This document shows positions 34,706 through 44,081 of a stretch of DNA of 64,000 nt, in pieces. Every line of letters starts with the position of its first letter. Position 1 is the first letter of the stretch. Made by a program: the position numbers and the translations under genes. The DNA is from Chitinolyticbacter albus (GTDB taxonomy: Bacteria; Pseudomonadota; Gammaproteobacteria; Burkholderiales; Chitinibacteraceae), in assembly GCF_024437655.1 (NCBI RefSeq), contig NZ_JANBVF010000007.1, positions 1 through 64,000 of the forward strand, in the 5' to 3' direction. Below the pieces are notes generated by a model. It made no database searches and was not told the origin of the DNA. It was given only the letters and a program-made list of their open reading frames with translations.

Positions 34706-35460
34706 GGATGCAAGGCCGCCCGTGCGTTGGCAAGGATTTCCGCCACCAGCGGTGCGGCGGTGTCGAGGATTTCGTATTCGTCCTGGCCTGGTGCGCCCAT
34801 CTTCACCCGCTCGTTGCGCCAGACCATGCCGCTGGGGCGGGGTGCGCGGGCGGAAGTGTGGAACTCGCGGCAGCCGGTCACCTTCACCAGCTCGCCGATG
34901 TTGCTCGCGCGCACGCCGGCGCCGGGCATCACGGCCAGCCGCCCGGCAGCCAGCTGGTTGAGTTCGGCGAGCAGCAGTGCGCCTTCCAGCGCCGACGGTG
35001 CCTGGCCGCTGCTGAGCAGGCGGTTGCAGCCGCTGGCGATCACGTCTTCCAGCGCACTCCTCGGATCGCGGGCCACGTCGAAGGCGCGGTGGAAGGTCAC
35101 CTGCATCGGCGCGGCGAGCTCGACCAGCTCGCGGGTGCGCGCCACGTCGATCTCGCCGTCGGCGGTCAACAGGCCGATTACCACGCCGTCCACGCCCAGC
35201 TTCTTGCAGGCGAGCACGTCGCGGCGCATCACGTCGAATTCGAGCTCGCTGTAGAGAAAATCGCCGCCACGCGGGCGGATGATCACGTTGAAGGTGATCC
35301 AGAGCTGATCGCGCGCGGCGGCGATGGCGCCGTGCGAGGGTGTGGTGCCGCCTTCGAGCAGGTTGTCGCAGTACTCGATGCGCACGGCGCCACCTTGCTG
35401 CGCGGCGAGCGCCGAAGTGATGGAGCCGGCACAGATCTCGATCTGGATATCGTCTTGCAT
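34702..35460 (-). CDS. cutC: CutC family protein
   Basis: The product has 252 residues, against 248 in E. coli. It shows the TIM-barrel motifs IEICAGSITSALAAQQGGAVRIEYCDNL, GGTTPSHGAI, IRPRGGDFLYSELEFDVM, VTFHRAFDVARDP and AVMPGAGVRASNI. CutC was once called a copper homeostasis protein; its biochemical role is unresolved. Downstream gene overlaps by GTGA. Confidence 0.94.
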   Translation of the reverse strand: MQDDIQIEICAGSITSALAAQQGGAVRIEYCDNLLEGGTTPSHGAIAAARDQLWITFNVIIRPRGGDFLYSELEFDVMRRDVLACKKLGVDGVVIGLLTADGEIDVARTRELVELAAPMQVTFHRAFDVARDPRSALEDVIASGCNRLLSSGQAPSALEGALLLAELNQLAAGRLAVMPGAGVRASNIGELVKVTGCREFHTSARAPRPSGMVWRNERVKMGAPGQDEYEILDTAAPLVAEILANARAALHP

Positions 35461-35480
35461 GATGTTCTCCTAAGGCCTCT

Positions 35481-36401
35481 CTACATGCTGGCGGAGCCGT
35501 GGCCGCTGGGCAAGCCAGGGCTCGCCGAACCCGCCACATGGACACGGACCGCCTCGACGAAGGCGGCAGCCGCCGGCGTCGGGTGCTGGCCCCACACGCA
35601 GTACACGCGACGGCGCGGCGCATCGGTCAGCGCAATGGCGGTGAGATCGGCATAGGCGGCAGTCGTTCCGGTGGGCATGAAGCCGACGGCCTCGCCCTGG
35701 CGCACCAGTCGCGCCAGCAGTTCCACGTGGCCGATCTCGAAGGCGATGCGCCGGCTGCTGCCGGCCGCGGCGAACGCTTCATCGGTCTGGCGCCGGGCGC
35801 GGCTGCCGGCGAAGTAATCAACCTGCGGATACGGCGCGAGATCGGCCAGCGTCAGTGCGCTGCGCATTGCGAGCGGATGGCTGGGTGCCACCACCGCCAT
35901 CAGCGGCTCTTCCGCCAGCAACAGCGCCTGCACGTCGGTCAATGTCTCGCCCGGCCACAGTCCGACGAAGGCCACATCAAGGCGATGCTCGAGTACATCG
36001 ACGAGCAGGATTTCGGAGAGCCCCATGGCGATGCTGGCTTGCACGCGCGGATGGCAGCGCTGGAACGCGGCGGCAAGCGCGACCACGTCGAGCTGCGGCA
36101 GCGCGGAGATCACACCGAGCGCCAGGTTGCCGCGCACCTGGCCGCTGGCGGCCGCCACCTCGTCGCGCACGCATTGCGCGGCGTGCAGCAACTGACGCGC
36201 TGCGGGCAGGAAAGCGCTGCCGGCCGGTGTGAGCCGCACCCGGCGCGAGCTGCGCTCGAATAGCGGCGCACCGAGTTCCTCCTCCAGCCGGGCGATCTGG
36301 TGCGACAGCGCGGACTGCACGGTATGGCAGCGCTCGGCAGCGCGGGTAAAGCTGGCGGTCTCGGCCACCGCCAGCGCGTATTCGATCTGGCGCAGGTTCA
36401 T
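35481..36401 (-). CDS. LysR-family transcriptional regulator
   Basis: The product has 306 residues from the ATG at 36401, which begins the standard helix-turn-helix (MNLRQIEYALAVAETASFTRAAERCHTVQSALSHQIARLEEELGAPLF). The remainder is the periplasmic-binding-like effector domain. Divergent from an MFS transporter; a perfect 10-bp inverted repeat lies in between, as expected for a LysR target. Confidence 0.95.
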   Translation of the reverse strand: MNLRQIEYALAVAETASFTRAAERCHTVQSALSHQIARLEEELGAPLFERSSRRVRLTPAGSAFLPAARQLLHAAQCVRDEVAAASGQVRGNLALGVISALPQLDVVALAAAFQRCHPRVQASIAMGLSEILLVDVLEHRLDVAFVGLWPGETLTDVQALLLAEEPLMAVVAPSHPLAMRSALTLADLAPYPQVDYFAGSRARRQTDEAFAAAGSSRRIAFEIGHVELLARLVRQGEAVGFMPTGTTAAYADLTAIALTDAPRRRVYCVWGQHPTPAAAAFVEAVRVHVAGSASPGLPSGHGSASM

Positions 36402-36716
36402 CAATCTGATTTTGTGATCGATCCAATGAAAACAATACATTGGATCGCTGGATCGCACGAGCGGATCATGCATGCAAACCGCCGTATCCGATTTCCCCAT
36501 CTCAGCCGTGCCACGAACGCGCTTGGCGAGGCCCCTCGCGGCGGCGGCGACTCGTTGTTACGGGGAGCGCAGCGCGTGCGGGGGGAGTGGAATCAAACAG
36601 GGAGAGCCGCTGTTTCAACCTCGCAAGCTGGCCTGAACCCGGTTCTGCCGGGTTCCTGGCGCTGGTTCAACCGCTGATAACGGCGAATAGATACATACAG
36701 GCACTCTGAGAACACG
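36402..36716. other. control region between LysR and MFS genes
   Basis: These 315 bases contain the LysR-type inverted repeat at 36419-36447. The rest carries no gene. The MFS start at 36717 has no strong ribosome-binding site. Confidence 0.5.
36419..36447. promoter_or_regulatory. perfect 10-bp inverted repeat, probable LysR binding site
   Basis: CGATCCAATG and CATTGGATCG are separated by 9 bases, 18 bases upstream of the LysR start and about 270 bases before the MFS gene. Such a site would serve autoregulation and effector-dependent activation. Confidence 0.7.
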
Positions 36717-37922
36717 ATGACCAACGCAGCAACTACCTCGGCCCACCCCGGCCTCAGCCGACCGCTGGCCTGGCTGATGGCCTTTGCCACCGGCCTTGCC
36801 GTGGCGAGCAACTACTACGCTCAGCCGTTGCTGGGCACGCTGTCCGAGCGCTTCGGCATCTCGCACGGTACAGCCGGGCTGATCGTCACTGCCGCCCAAC
36901 TCGGCTACGCACTCGGCCTGGTGCTGCTGGTGCCGCTGGGCGACCTGCTGGAACGCCGCCGGCTGATCGTCGGCATGACGGTGCTGGCCGCACTGGGCCT
37001 GTTGATCACCGGCAGCGCCCAGCACGCCGGCATGGTGCTGTTCGGCACAGCCCTCACCGCCCTTTTCACCGTAGTGGCCCAGGTGCTGCTGCCGTTTGCC
37101 GCCACGCTCGCCGCACCGCAGGAGCGTGGCCGCGCGGTGGGGCTGATCATGAGCGGATTGCTGCTGGGCATCCTGCTGGCGCGCGCTGCAGCGGGCCTGC
37201 TGGCCGAGCTGGGCGGCTGGCGCACCGTCTATTTCGTCGCCGCCCCCCTGCTGCTGATCACCGCCGTCGCGCTGTGGCGCGCGCTGCCCACCTGGCGCGA
37301 GCCGACCCGGCTACGCTACCCGCAGCTCTTGGCTTCGGTCTGGGCACTGATGCGCGATGAGCCGGTATTGCGCCAACGCGCGTTGCTCGGTGGCTTGTCG
37401 TTCGCCATCTTCAGCGTGCTGTGGACGTCGATGGCCTTCCTCTTGGCTGGCGCGCCCTACCACTACAGCGATGCGGTGATCGGCCTGTTCGGCCTCGTCG
37501 GTGCCGCCGGCACGCTGGGTGCCAACCGTGCTGGCCACTGGGCCGACCAGGGCCGCGGCAATCGCACCACGCTATGGGGGCTGGCGCTATCGCTGGCCTC
37601 ATGGGGGGCCATCGCGCTGGCGCAACATTCGCTGCTTGCCTTCATCGTCGGCGTGCTGGTGCTGGATCTGGCGGTGCAGGCGGTGCACGTGAGCAACCAG
37701 AGCGCAATCTACGCGCTGCGTCCCGATGCCCGCAGCCGCATCACCGCTGCCTATATGACGAGCTATTTCATCGGCGGCGCCAGCGGCTCGCTGCTCTCGG
37801 CCTTTGCCTACCAGCAGGCCGGCTGGCTGGGGGTATCGGCGATCGGCGCGGTGCTGTCGGCAACAGGCCTCGCGATCTGGTTGTTGCGCCGAACCCGCGA
37901 TACCGCCGACGCGGCAGCCTGA
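36717..37922 (+). CDS. MFS transporter
   Basis: The product has 401 residues with twelve membrane segments. The loop between segments 2 and 3 reads LGDLLERRRLI, the MFS motif A form. The N terminus (AVASNYYAQPLLGTLSERFGIS) is typical of a drug/metabolite exporter subgroup. Divergently regulated by the LysR gene beside it; the substrate is unknown. Confidence 0.92.
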   Translation: MTNAATTSAHPGLSRPLAWLMAFATGLAVASNYYAQPLLGTLSERFGISHGTAGLIVTAAQLGYALGLVLLVPLGDLLERRRLIVGMTVLAALGLLITGSAQHAGMVLFGTALTALFTVVAQVLLPFAATLAAPQERGRAVGLIMSGLLLGILLARAAAGLLAELGGWRTVYFVAAPLLLITAVALWRALPTWREPTRLRYPQLLASVWALMRDEPVLRQRALLGGLSFAIFSVLWTSMAFLLAGAPYHYSDAVIGLFGLVGAAGTLGANRAGHWADQGRGNRTTLWGLALSLASWGAIALAQHSLLAFIVGVLVLDLAVQAVHVSNQSAIYALRPDARSRITAAYMTSYFIGGASGSLLSAFAYQQAGWLGVSAIGAVLSATGLAIWLLRRTRDTADAAA

Positions 37923-37960
37923 CCGGATCAATCCGCAAATTATCCGCTCCCACCGAATCA

Positions 37961-38012
37961 GGCACTACAAACGACACGGCGGCCCAAAGGCCGCCGTGTC
38001 GTTTGTAGTGCC
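37961..38012. terminator. 52-bp perfect hairpin between convergent genes (bidirectional terminator)
   Basis: Two perfectly complementary 24-base arms (37961-37984 and 37989-38012) flank a 4-base CAAA loop between the MFS gene (ends 37922) and waaA (ends 38020, minus). The outer part is GGCACTACAAACGACACGGC. The location and stem fit a two-way terminator. Confidence 0.75.
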
Positions 38013-38019
38013 GCAGTGA

Positions 38020-39297
38020 TCAGCGCTGCGGTGTCAGCCGGGTTTCCAAGCAGGATAGCGCCCTAAGGGTGGCGCCACGATGCGCGCTGGCAAACACCAG
38101 GCCCGCCGCGCGCATCCGCCCGCGTACGGCGCCATCGCGCAGCAACCGCAGCGCGCGACTGGCGACGGCTTCGGTGTTCTTGCCCTGCCAGGCGGCGCCG
38201 GCCGCCAGCGCGGCGCGCGCCACATCGGCGAAATTGAAGGTCGATGGGCCGATCAGCACCGGCGTGCCGAGCGCGGCCGGTTCGATCAGGTTCTGACAAC
38301 CATAGTCGAGCAGCGAGCCCCCCATGATGGCCACGTCCGCCAGCGCATACCACGCCGCCATCTCGCCCATGGAGTCGCCGAGCAGCACCGTCACCTCGGC
38401 GGGCAGCACCTGCTCGTCCCAGCTGCTGCGGCGCACGTAGCGGATGCCGCGCGCATCCAAGAGGGCCGCGACTTCGTCGAAGCGCTGCGGGTGCCGCGGC
38501 ACGATCACGGTCAGCAACTGGTCGGGCAGCGTCTTGCCGGCGAGCGCATCGAGCAGCAACGCCTCCTCGCCGTCGCGGCTGGAGGCCAGCAACAGCACCG
38601 GCCGCTCGCCCAGCTGCTGATGCCAGCGATGGCCACGCGCCACCGCGTCCTGCGGCGGCAGGTTGTCGAACTTGAGATTGCCCATCACGCTGATGTCGCG
38701 CGCGCCCAGCCGCGCCAGCCGGTCGGCGTCGTCCTGGCTCTGCGCCAGCACGCCAGCGAACTCGGCGAACGCCGGGCCGACCAGCGAGCGCAGCCGCGCA
38801 TAACCGCGGAACGATTTGTCCGAGAGCCGCGCGTTCACCAGGTAGAGCGGCACGTCGCGCCGGCGGCAGCCGTGGACCAGGTTGGGCCAGACCTCGGTTT
38901 CCAGCACCGCGCCCAGTACCGGCCGGTAATGGTCGAGAAAACGCCGCACTGCGCCAGGATAGTCGTAGGGCAGGTAGGCGATATCGACGCTGTCGCGAAA
39001 TAACTCTTCGGCCGTGGCGCGGCCGGTCGGCGTCATGCAGGTGAGCAGGATGCGATGATCGGGATAGCGCGTCTGCAGTTCACGCACCAGGGGCGCCGCG
39101 GCACGGGTTTCGCCCACCGAGACTGCGTGCAGCCAGATCCTGGGCTGGCCGGGCTGGAGCGGCCTGGTATAAAGCGCCCAGCGCTCGCGCCAGTGCCGGC
39201 GGTACGCGGGTTGCCGGCGGCTACGGTACAGCAGGTAAAGCACGGCCAGCGGCGTGATCAGGAACAGGAACGCGGTGTACAACAGGCGGGCGATCAC
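38020..39297 (-). CDS. waaA: 3-deoxy-D-manno-octulosonic acid transferase
   Basis: The product has 425 residues, the same as E. coli WaaA. It starts at a GTG overlapping the preceding stop (GTGA). An N-terminal membrane anchor (LLYTAFLFLITPLAVLYLL) is followed by the GT30 fold (IWLHAVSVGETRAAAPLVREL, VLETEVWPNLV, NARLSDKSFRGY, MGGSLLDYGCQNLIEPAALGTPVL). It adds Kdo to lipid A in the inner membrane. Coupled to the heptosyltransferase gene upstream. Confidence 0.95.
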   Translation of the reverse strand: MIARLLYTAFLFLITPLAVLYLLYRSRRQPAYRRHWRERWALYTRPLQPGQPRIWLHAVSVGETRAAAPLVRELQTRYPDHRILLTCMTPTGRATAEELFRDSVDIAYLPYDYPGAVRRFLDHYRPVLGAVLETEVWPNLVHGCRRRDVPLYLVNARLSDKSFRGYARLRSLVGPAFAEFAGVLAQSQDDADRLARLGARDISVMGNLKFDNLPPQDAVARGHRWHQQLGERPVLLLASSRDGEEALLLDALAGKTLPDQLLTVIVPRHPQRFDEVAALLDARGIRYVRRSSWDEQVLPAEVTVLLGDSMGEMAAWYALADVAIMGGSLLDYGCQNLIEPAALGTPVLIGPSTFNFADVARAALAAGAAWQGKNTEAVASRALRLLRDGAVRGRMRAAGLVFASAHRGATLRALSCLETRLTPQR

Positions 39298-40358
39298 GAC
39301 TGGCCTCGGCCGCGCGGCGCCGACATCGCGTACTGGATTTGCGCCAATACCTCCTCGACGCTGATCAGCGCCATCGCGTCCGGGTGGTGAACGCGGCGGT
39401 GCCAATCGACCGCATGCGGATCCTGCTTCAGCAAGGTGCGCACCGCCTTGGCGTAGCGATCCACGCAATACTGCCCCGCCCGCCAGGGGCCGGACAAGGC
39501 GCTGCGCGCCACCGCATAAAGCCCCACCACCGGCACGCCGTAGGCGTTGGCGATATGGACCGGTGCGCTATCGGGCGACACCAGCACGGTTGAGCCCGCG
39601 CACAACGCGAACAGCTGCGCCAGATCGGTCTGCCCGGCCACCGACAGGCCGGCCGGGTGCGCTGCAGCAATCGCGGCGCTCCACTCCCGTTCGCGCTCGC
39701 TGGCGCCACCGCTGACGATGAGCCGGCCCTGCCAGCCGGTCTCGGCCAGTCGCCGCGCCAGCTCGATTTGCCGCGCCAGCGGCCAGTCGCGCTCGGCCTT
39801 GCTCGAAATCGGGTTCAGCAGGATATAACGCTCACCGCCGGTCAACGCCGCACACCAGGCGAGGGCGTCTGCCGCGAGTGGTGGCGCCCATGGTGTCGTC
39901 GGCTCGCCTGCGGCCAGCTGCCGGCCAAAAGCCAGTAAGCCATCGGCCAAGTGCTGATCGGCGTACGGGATACGCTCGTTCACGAACAACCACTGGCCTT
40001 CGCGCGCGCGGCGGCTGTCGAAGCCGATCTTGCGCGGGGCGCGGATCAGCGGGTAGAGCAGGTTCACCCGCAGCTTGGCCTGCGCCGCCAGCAGCACGTC
40101 GAACTCGCGGTCGGCGAAATCGCTGCGGATACGCCGGTACTCGGCCAGCGTGCGCGGGCCGTCCACGGCGTAGAGCTCGACGCGATCGGCCAGATGCGCC
40201 GCCACCGGCAGCCAGCGCCGCTCGATCAACCAGGTCAGCCTCACCCCCGGCAGATGGTCGAGCAGTGCCTGCACCAACGGCAAGGTCAGCACCACGTCGC
40301 CCAGCGCGGAAAGCCGCAGTAGGCAGATGCGCAATGGCGCAGCTTGAGACGACGTCAT
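39294..40358 (-). CDS. waaC: LPS heptosyltransferase (GT9), WaaC-like
   Basis: The product has 354 residues from the ATG at 40358. The GT9 family pattern is present: RICLLRLSALGDVVLTLPLVQAL at the start, and PDSAPVHIANAYGVPVVGLYA in the donor site. ADP-heptose:LPS heptosyltransferases build the inner core. WaaC is favoured by its place next to waaA, but WaaF or another GT9 paralogue cannot be excluded. Confidence 0.82.
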   Translation of the reverse strand: MTSSQAAPLRICLLRLSALGDVVLTLPLVQALLDHLPGVRLTWLIERRWLPVAAHLADRVELYAVDGPRTLAEYRRIRSDFADREFDVLLAAQAKLRVNLLYPLIRAPRKIGFDSRRAREGQWLFVNERIPYADQHLADGLLAFGRQLAAGEPTTPWAPPLAADALAWCAALTGGERYILLNPISSKAERDWPLARQIELARRLAETGWQGRLIVSGGASEREREWSAAIAAAHPAGLSVAGQTDLAQLFALCAGSTVLVSPDSAPVHIANAYGVPVVGLYAVARSALSGPWRAGQYCVDRYAKAVRTLLKQDPHAVDWHRRVHHPDAMALISVEEVLAQIQYAMSAPRGRGQS

Positions 40359-40556
40359 GGCCGGGCCAGTGCGCACTGACGCGCACGGCAGAAGGCGGTT
40401 TTTTTCATAGCCGGCATTCTATGACGGGAATTGCGCCACTCACATACGTTTGTGCTCGTCGTTTGTAGCGGGCAATTCAGACGCAAGCGTTGCGACAGCG
40501 AGCGCTGCGGCAAAGCCGCAACTAAACTGCAGCATCCGCATCCTGAATAGACCGTC

Positions 40557-41186
40557 ATGGCTGCTCCCTTACCCTTCGCCCTCTGGTTGGCCGCCCTAGG
40601 CTGGCTGCTCGCCACTCTCGCCATCGTCGCCTGGTATCGTCAGCGACGCGCGCGCAGGCAATTGCGCGCAGGCATCGAGCGCCGGCTCGGCGTCGACGTG
40701 TTGACGGGCCTCGCCACGCGTTCAGGTTTCCTCGGACGCGCCGAACACGAGGTGAATCGCAGCCAGCGCGCCGGCCACGCGCTGTCGGTGTTGCTGGTCG
40801 AGATCAGCGAGATGCGGCAGATCAATATGCAGTATGGTCATCACGGTGGCGACCTGGCGCTACGCCATGTGGCCGACATATGCCGGGCCCATGTGCGTGA
40901 TTTCGATGTCTGCGGCCGTTTCTCCAGCCAGGAAATCGCCATCCTGCTGCCCGACACCAAGCTGGTCGGCGCGCGCCAGGTGCTCGATCGCATTCGTGAA
41001 CAGATCGTGGCGACCAACGTGCAGCTGGAGGATGGTCGCAGCTTCCCCATCCTCGCCAGCATCGGCGTGGCAGAGCTCGTCAGCGACGTGGAGGATGCCG
41101 AAGACCTGCTGCTGGCCGCCGACGGTTCGCTGCGCCGCGCCAAGGCACGGCGCGACGACGAGATCGACGAGTTGCTCGGTGGCTGA
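40557..41186 (+). CDS. membrane-anchored protein with degenerate GGDEF domain
   Basis: The product has 209 residues: one N-terminal membrane segment (8-27), then a GGDEF fold (DVLTGLATRSGFLGRAE, YGHHGGDLALRHVADICR). The catalytic signature is SSQEI (123-127) instead of GGDEF, and the first metal position (VEIS) has Glu where Asp is usual. Loss of the two glycines and Asp makes diguanylate cyclase activity unlikely; such proteins often bind c-di-GMP or GTP, or regulate partners. Abuts cobU end to end. Confidence 0.85.
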   Translation: MAAPLPFALWLAALGWLLATLAIVAWYRQRRARRQLRAGIERRLGVDVLTGLATRSGFLGRAEHEVNRSQRAGHALSVLLVEISEMRQINMQYGHHGGDLALRHVADICRAHVRDFDVCGRFSSQEIAILLPDTKLVGARQVLDRIREQIVATNVQLEDGRSFPILASIGVAELVSDVEDAEDLLLAADGSLRRAKARRDDEIDELLGG

Positions 41187-41711
41187 TCAGCCCTTCAGCA
41201 CCAGCGGCAGCCCGCACGCCACCAGCGTGACCCGCTCGCACGCCCCCGCCAGATCCTGGTTCAGCCGCCCTAGTTCATCGACGAACCAGCGGGTCGCGCT
41301 GCCCATGGGCACGACGCCCCAGCCGATTTCATTGGTAACGAACAACGCCGGCCCCGGGAGCAGGGGCAGCGCCTGAAGCAAAGCAGCCCTTTCCCGGAAA
41401 AACGCTGCACGCTGCACCGCATCTTCGTGGCAGAACCGCGCCAGCCACAAGGTCAGGCAATCGATAAGCAACAGCGTATCGGCGTGCGCATGCTCTTTTA
41501 GCGCTGACGCGAGCCCGGCATCGGCTTCGACCAGCTGCCAGTGCGCGGGACGCTGGGCGCGGTGGTGGGCGATGCGCGCGGCAAACTCCGCATCGCCCGC
41601 ATCGGCCGCCGCGGTCGCGATGTAGACGACGGGCCCTGCATGAGCGAGCGCCAGCGTTTCGGCATAACGGCTCTTGCCCGAACGGGCGCCGCCGGTGATC
41701 AGATGCAGCAT
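41187..41711 (-). CDS. cobU: adenosylcobinamide kinase / guanylyltransferase
   Basis: The product has 174 residues. P-loop GGARSGKS (7-14), the DCLTLWLAR motif and the NEIGWGVVP motif are those of CobU, which phosphorylates adenosylcobinamide and attaches GMP. It lies 57 bases after btuB in the same direction and probably shares the riboswitch-controlled transcript. Confidence 0.95.
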   Translation of the reverse strand: MLHLITGGARSGKSRYAETLALAHAGPVVYIATAAADAGDAEFAARIAHHRAQRPAHWQLVEADAGLASALKEHAHADTLLLIDCLTLWLARFCHEDAVQRAAFFRERAALLQALPLLPGPALFVTNEIGWGVVPMGSATRWFVDELGRLNQDLAGACERVTLVACGLPLVLKG

Positions 41712-41768
41712 GGTCAGGAAATGGGAAGCGGGAACGCCGCAGTGTACCGCGACGGCCCGCCTCCTCCA

Positions 41769-43607
41769 TCAGCGGGCGTCGTAGGCCAGCTTCAGGAACA
41801 GGTTGCGCCCGGCCGTGTTGTAGCCGGCGGCGTACTCGTAGTCGCGATCGAACACGTTGTTCACGCGCAGGCTGGCCTGCCACGCCTTGGCAATGCGGTA
41901 GTCGACGCCCAGGTCGAACACGGCATAGCCACCCAGCTCGCCCACTTCGTCGCGCCGGTCGTAGCGCTTGCCCGATGCGGCCATATGGGCCGACCAGCGC
42001 CAGTCGCCCAGCGTCTGGGCGATATGAGCGCCCCCGTAGGCCTTGGCACGGCGTGGCAGCAGGGTGCCATTGGCCTCGTCTTCGGCATTCTGCCAAGTGG
42101 CATTGGCTGCCAGTTCCAGGCTGCCCAGCCGGCCGCCGCCATTGAGCGTCATGCCACGGATGCGCGCGTCGGCGACATTCTGCGGTGTGTAGTTCTCATC
42201 GAGCACGATCAGGTCGCGCACCCGGTTGTAGAACGCCGTGGCGTCCGCGTTCCAGCCGCCGCCCTGCCAGCGCGCGCCGCCATCGACCGAGCGCCCCTGC
42301 TCGGGAACCAGATCCGGATTAGCCACTGGCGGATAGCCCGGCCAGCTCGGGTAATACAGGTCGACGAAGGACGGCGCATGAAAGCTGGTGCCGGCGTTGG
42401 CGAACAATTGCCAACCCTGTGTGAAACGCCAGGCATAGCCGATGCCGCCGGTGGTCTTGTCACCGAACTGGCTGTTGTCGTCGAGGCGCGCGTTGGCCTG
42501 CAGGTGGTGCGCGCCGAAGTCCTGTTGCCAGCCGATGAGTGCCGCCTTGTTGTCACGACGGGTCTCGTCGTACTCGGTATCGCTCTCGAGCTTTTCCTCG
42601 AGGTATTCCAGACCCAGCAACCACTGCCCGGCCGTACTCGTCAGCGTGTTGGTCCACTGCGCCTGGCTTTGCCTGATCTTGGAGTAGTACGGGTAGTTGC
42701 CGCTGGTTTCGTAGCGATCACGGCCCTGGCCCAGCAACAAATCGCTCTGCCAGTTTTCGGTGAAGCGGTTGTTGCTGTAGAGCGCGATATTCGACTGTTT
42801 GCGCTCGCTTTGCGGATGGTCATCGAAGGCGCCGCCATCGTAGTCGGCGATGGTTGCTATGGTCATGCCGCGCACGCCGATCTCGTTGTTTTGCGTCAGA
42901 TCGTGCGCCAGGTTGAAGTTGGCGCTGCGCTGACGCCAGGCGTCCTGGTCCGCCTCGTACATGCTGCTCTCGGGCCGGGTCAGGTTGTAGCCGTGGCTGT
43001 TGCGCGCGTCGGCGCCAACACTGAAGCGGGTGTTGCCGAGTTCTCCGCCATAGCTCGCGCTGCCGCCCACGGTGTGGAAGCTGCCCACATCGACGCTGAC
43101 GGTGCCAGCGGGCGTGCCGCTGCCGGATTTGGTGAAAATCTGCACCACGCCGCCGACGGCATCGGCACCGTAAAGGCCAGAAGCCGAGCCACGCACGATC
43201 TCGATGCGATCGATCAGCGCCAGCGGCACGGTATCGAATGACGACGCGCCATCGGCGCCGGGCGCCACGCGCTGGCCGTCAATCAGCACCAGCGTGTGGT
43301 TGCTGTTGGCACCGCGCAGGTACAGGCTGGCCGGCTGACCCAGGCCGCCGGAACGAGCGAACTCGACACCGCCAACGCGCGACAGCGCTTCGCCCAGCGA
43401 CGTGGCACCGGATTGGGCGAGATCGTCGCTGCTAAGTACCGTGGTATCGCTCGACAGCGACGAGCGTGGCGATTCGATGCGAGTGGCGGTAACGATGACA
43501 GGGTCGAGCGTGATTTCGGCCGCGCTGTAGGCAGCGACGAGGGCCAGGGCAAGCGGCAGGCGCTTGAAAACGGAACGCGACAGCGGCCGCGGGCGTATCG
43601 GGGACAT
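41769..43607 (-). CDS. btuB: TonB-dependent vitamin B12 receptor
   Basis: The product has 612 residues from the ATG at 43607, chosen because GAGGAG lies eight bases upstream. A signal peptide leads to a TonB box (DPVIVTA), a plug domain (SLGEALSRVGGVEFARSGGLGQPASLYLRGANSNHTLVLIDGQRV, with RIEIVRGSASGLYGADAVGGVVQIFTK) and a 22-strand barrel. BtuB brings cobalamin or cobinamide across the outer membrane. First gene of a cobalamin riboswitch-controlled unit with cobU. Confidence 0.95.
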   Translation of the reverse strand: MSPIRPRPLSRSVFKRLPLALALVAAYSAAEITLDPVIVTATRIESPRSSLSSDTTVLSSDDLAQSGATSLGEALSRVGGVEFARSGGLGQPASLYLRGANSNHTLVLIDGQRVAPGADGASSFDTVPLALIDRIEIVRGSASGLYGADAVGGVVQIFTKSGSGTPAGTVSVDVGSFHTVGGSASYGGELGNTRFSVGADARNSHGYNLTRPESSMYEADQDAWRQRSANFNLAHDLTQNNEIGVRGMTIATIADYDGGAFDDHPQSERKQSNIALYSNNRFTENWQSDLLLGQGRDRYETSGNYPYYSKIRQSQAQWTNTLTSTAGQWLLGLEYLEEKLESDTEYDETRRDNKAALIGWQQDFGAHHLQANARLDDNSQFGDKTTGGIGYAWRFTQGWQLFANAGTSFHAPSFVDLYYPSWPGYPPVANPDLVPEQGRSVDGGARWQGGGWNADATAFYNRVRDLIVLDENYTPQNVADARIRGMTLNGGGRLGSLELAANATWQNAEDEANGTLLPRRAKAYGGAHIAQTLGDWRWSAHMAASGKRYDRRDEVGELGGYAVFDLGVDYRIAKAWQASLRVNNVFDRDYEYAAGYNTAGRNLFLKLAYDAR

Positions 43608-43747
43608 CGGGATCACTCCTCATGCTCGCCCCACGCGAGCACGGATGGCTGGAACACACGCATACCCCGGTTGACCGACGCCAGGCGTCGCGGCGCACAG
43701 CCACGACGCTAGCGGCAAGCCACAGCCCGGGCCATGCGCAACGACAA

Positions 43748-43945
43748 CGTAAGGCCGGTCTCCGGGCTCATCGCTCGGAACATCCGCCTTCCCGCGCCAG
43801 GATGGGCGCAGTGGCTGGCCTTGCGGCCGCGTGGATGTCCGTCGTCGCGATTTACCGTTGCGGGGGCAGCCCAGGCCTTGCACCTGGTTCCCGTTTCACC
43901 GCGCCCTGCCCGTGGGCATGCGCGGCACCTCGACGTAGGCCGCGA
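43748..43945 (-). promoter_or_regulatory. cobalamin riboswitch upstream of btuB
   Basis: Read on the minus strand the region has the conserved cobalamin-riboswitch elements in order: GGTGCC near the 5' end (43929), GGTGAAACGGGAA, the B12 box GCTGCCCCCGCAACGGTAA (43870-43852) and the 3' part ATGAGCCCGGAGACCGGCC. About 140 bases separate it from the btuB start. It would shut off btuB-cobU when adenosylcobalamin is plentiful. The divergent cobT is on the other strand, so it is not under this copy. Confidence 0.93.
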
Positions 43946-44081
43946 TTCTACCAGCCTGCAAGCGCCTGTGCCTGTGCGGAGGAGCCCGAAAACCCGGCGC
44001 GATCCGGATCGACGACGCTTGCATACGTCGTTCGCCTCGGGCTAGCCTGAGCCACATCGTTGTATCCAGTCCCCGACCCAG

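Noticed and set aside
34706-35623. Upstream part of the long minus-strand frame that contains the secreted protein at 34136-34705
   Set aside because: It overlaps cutC out of frame and reads Arg-rich; the real start is the GTG overlapping the cutC stop.
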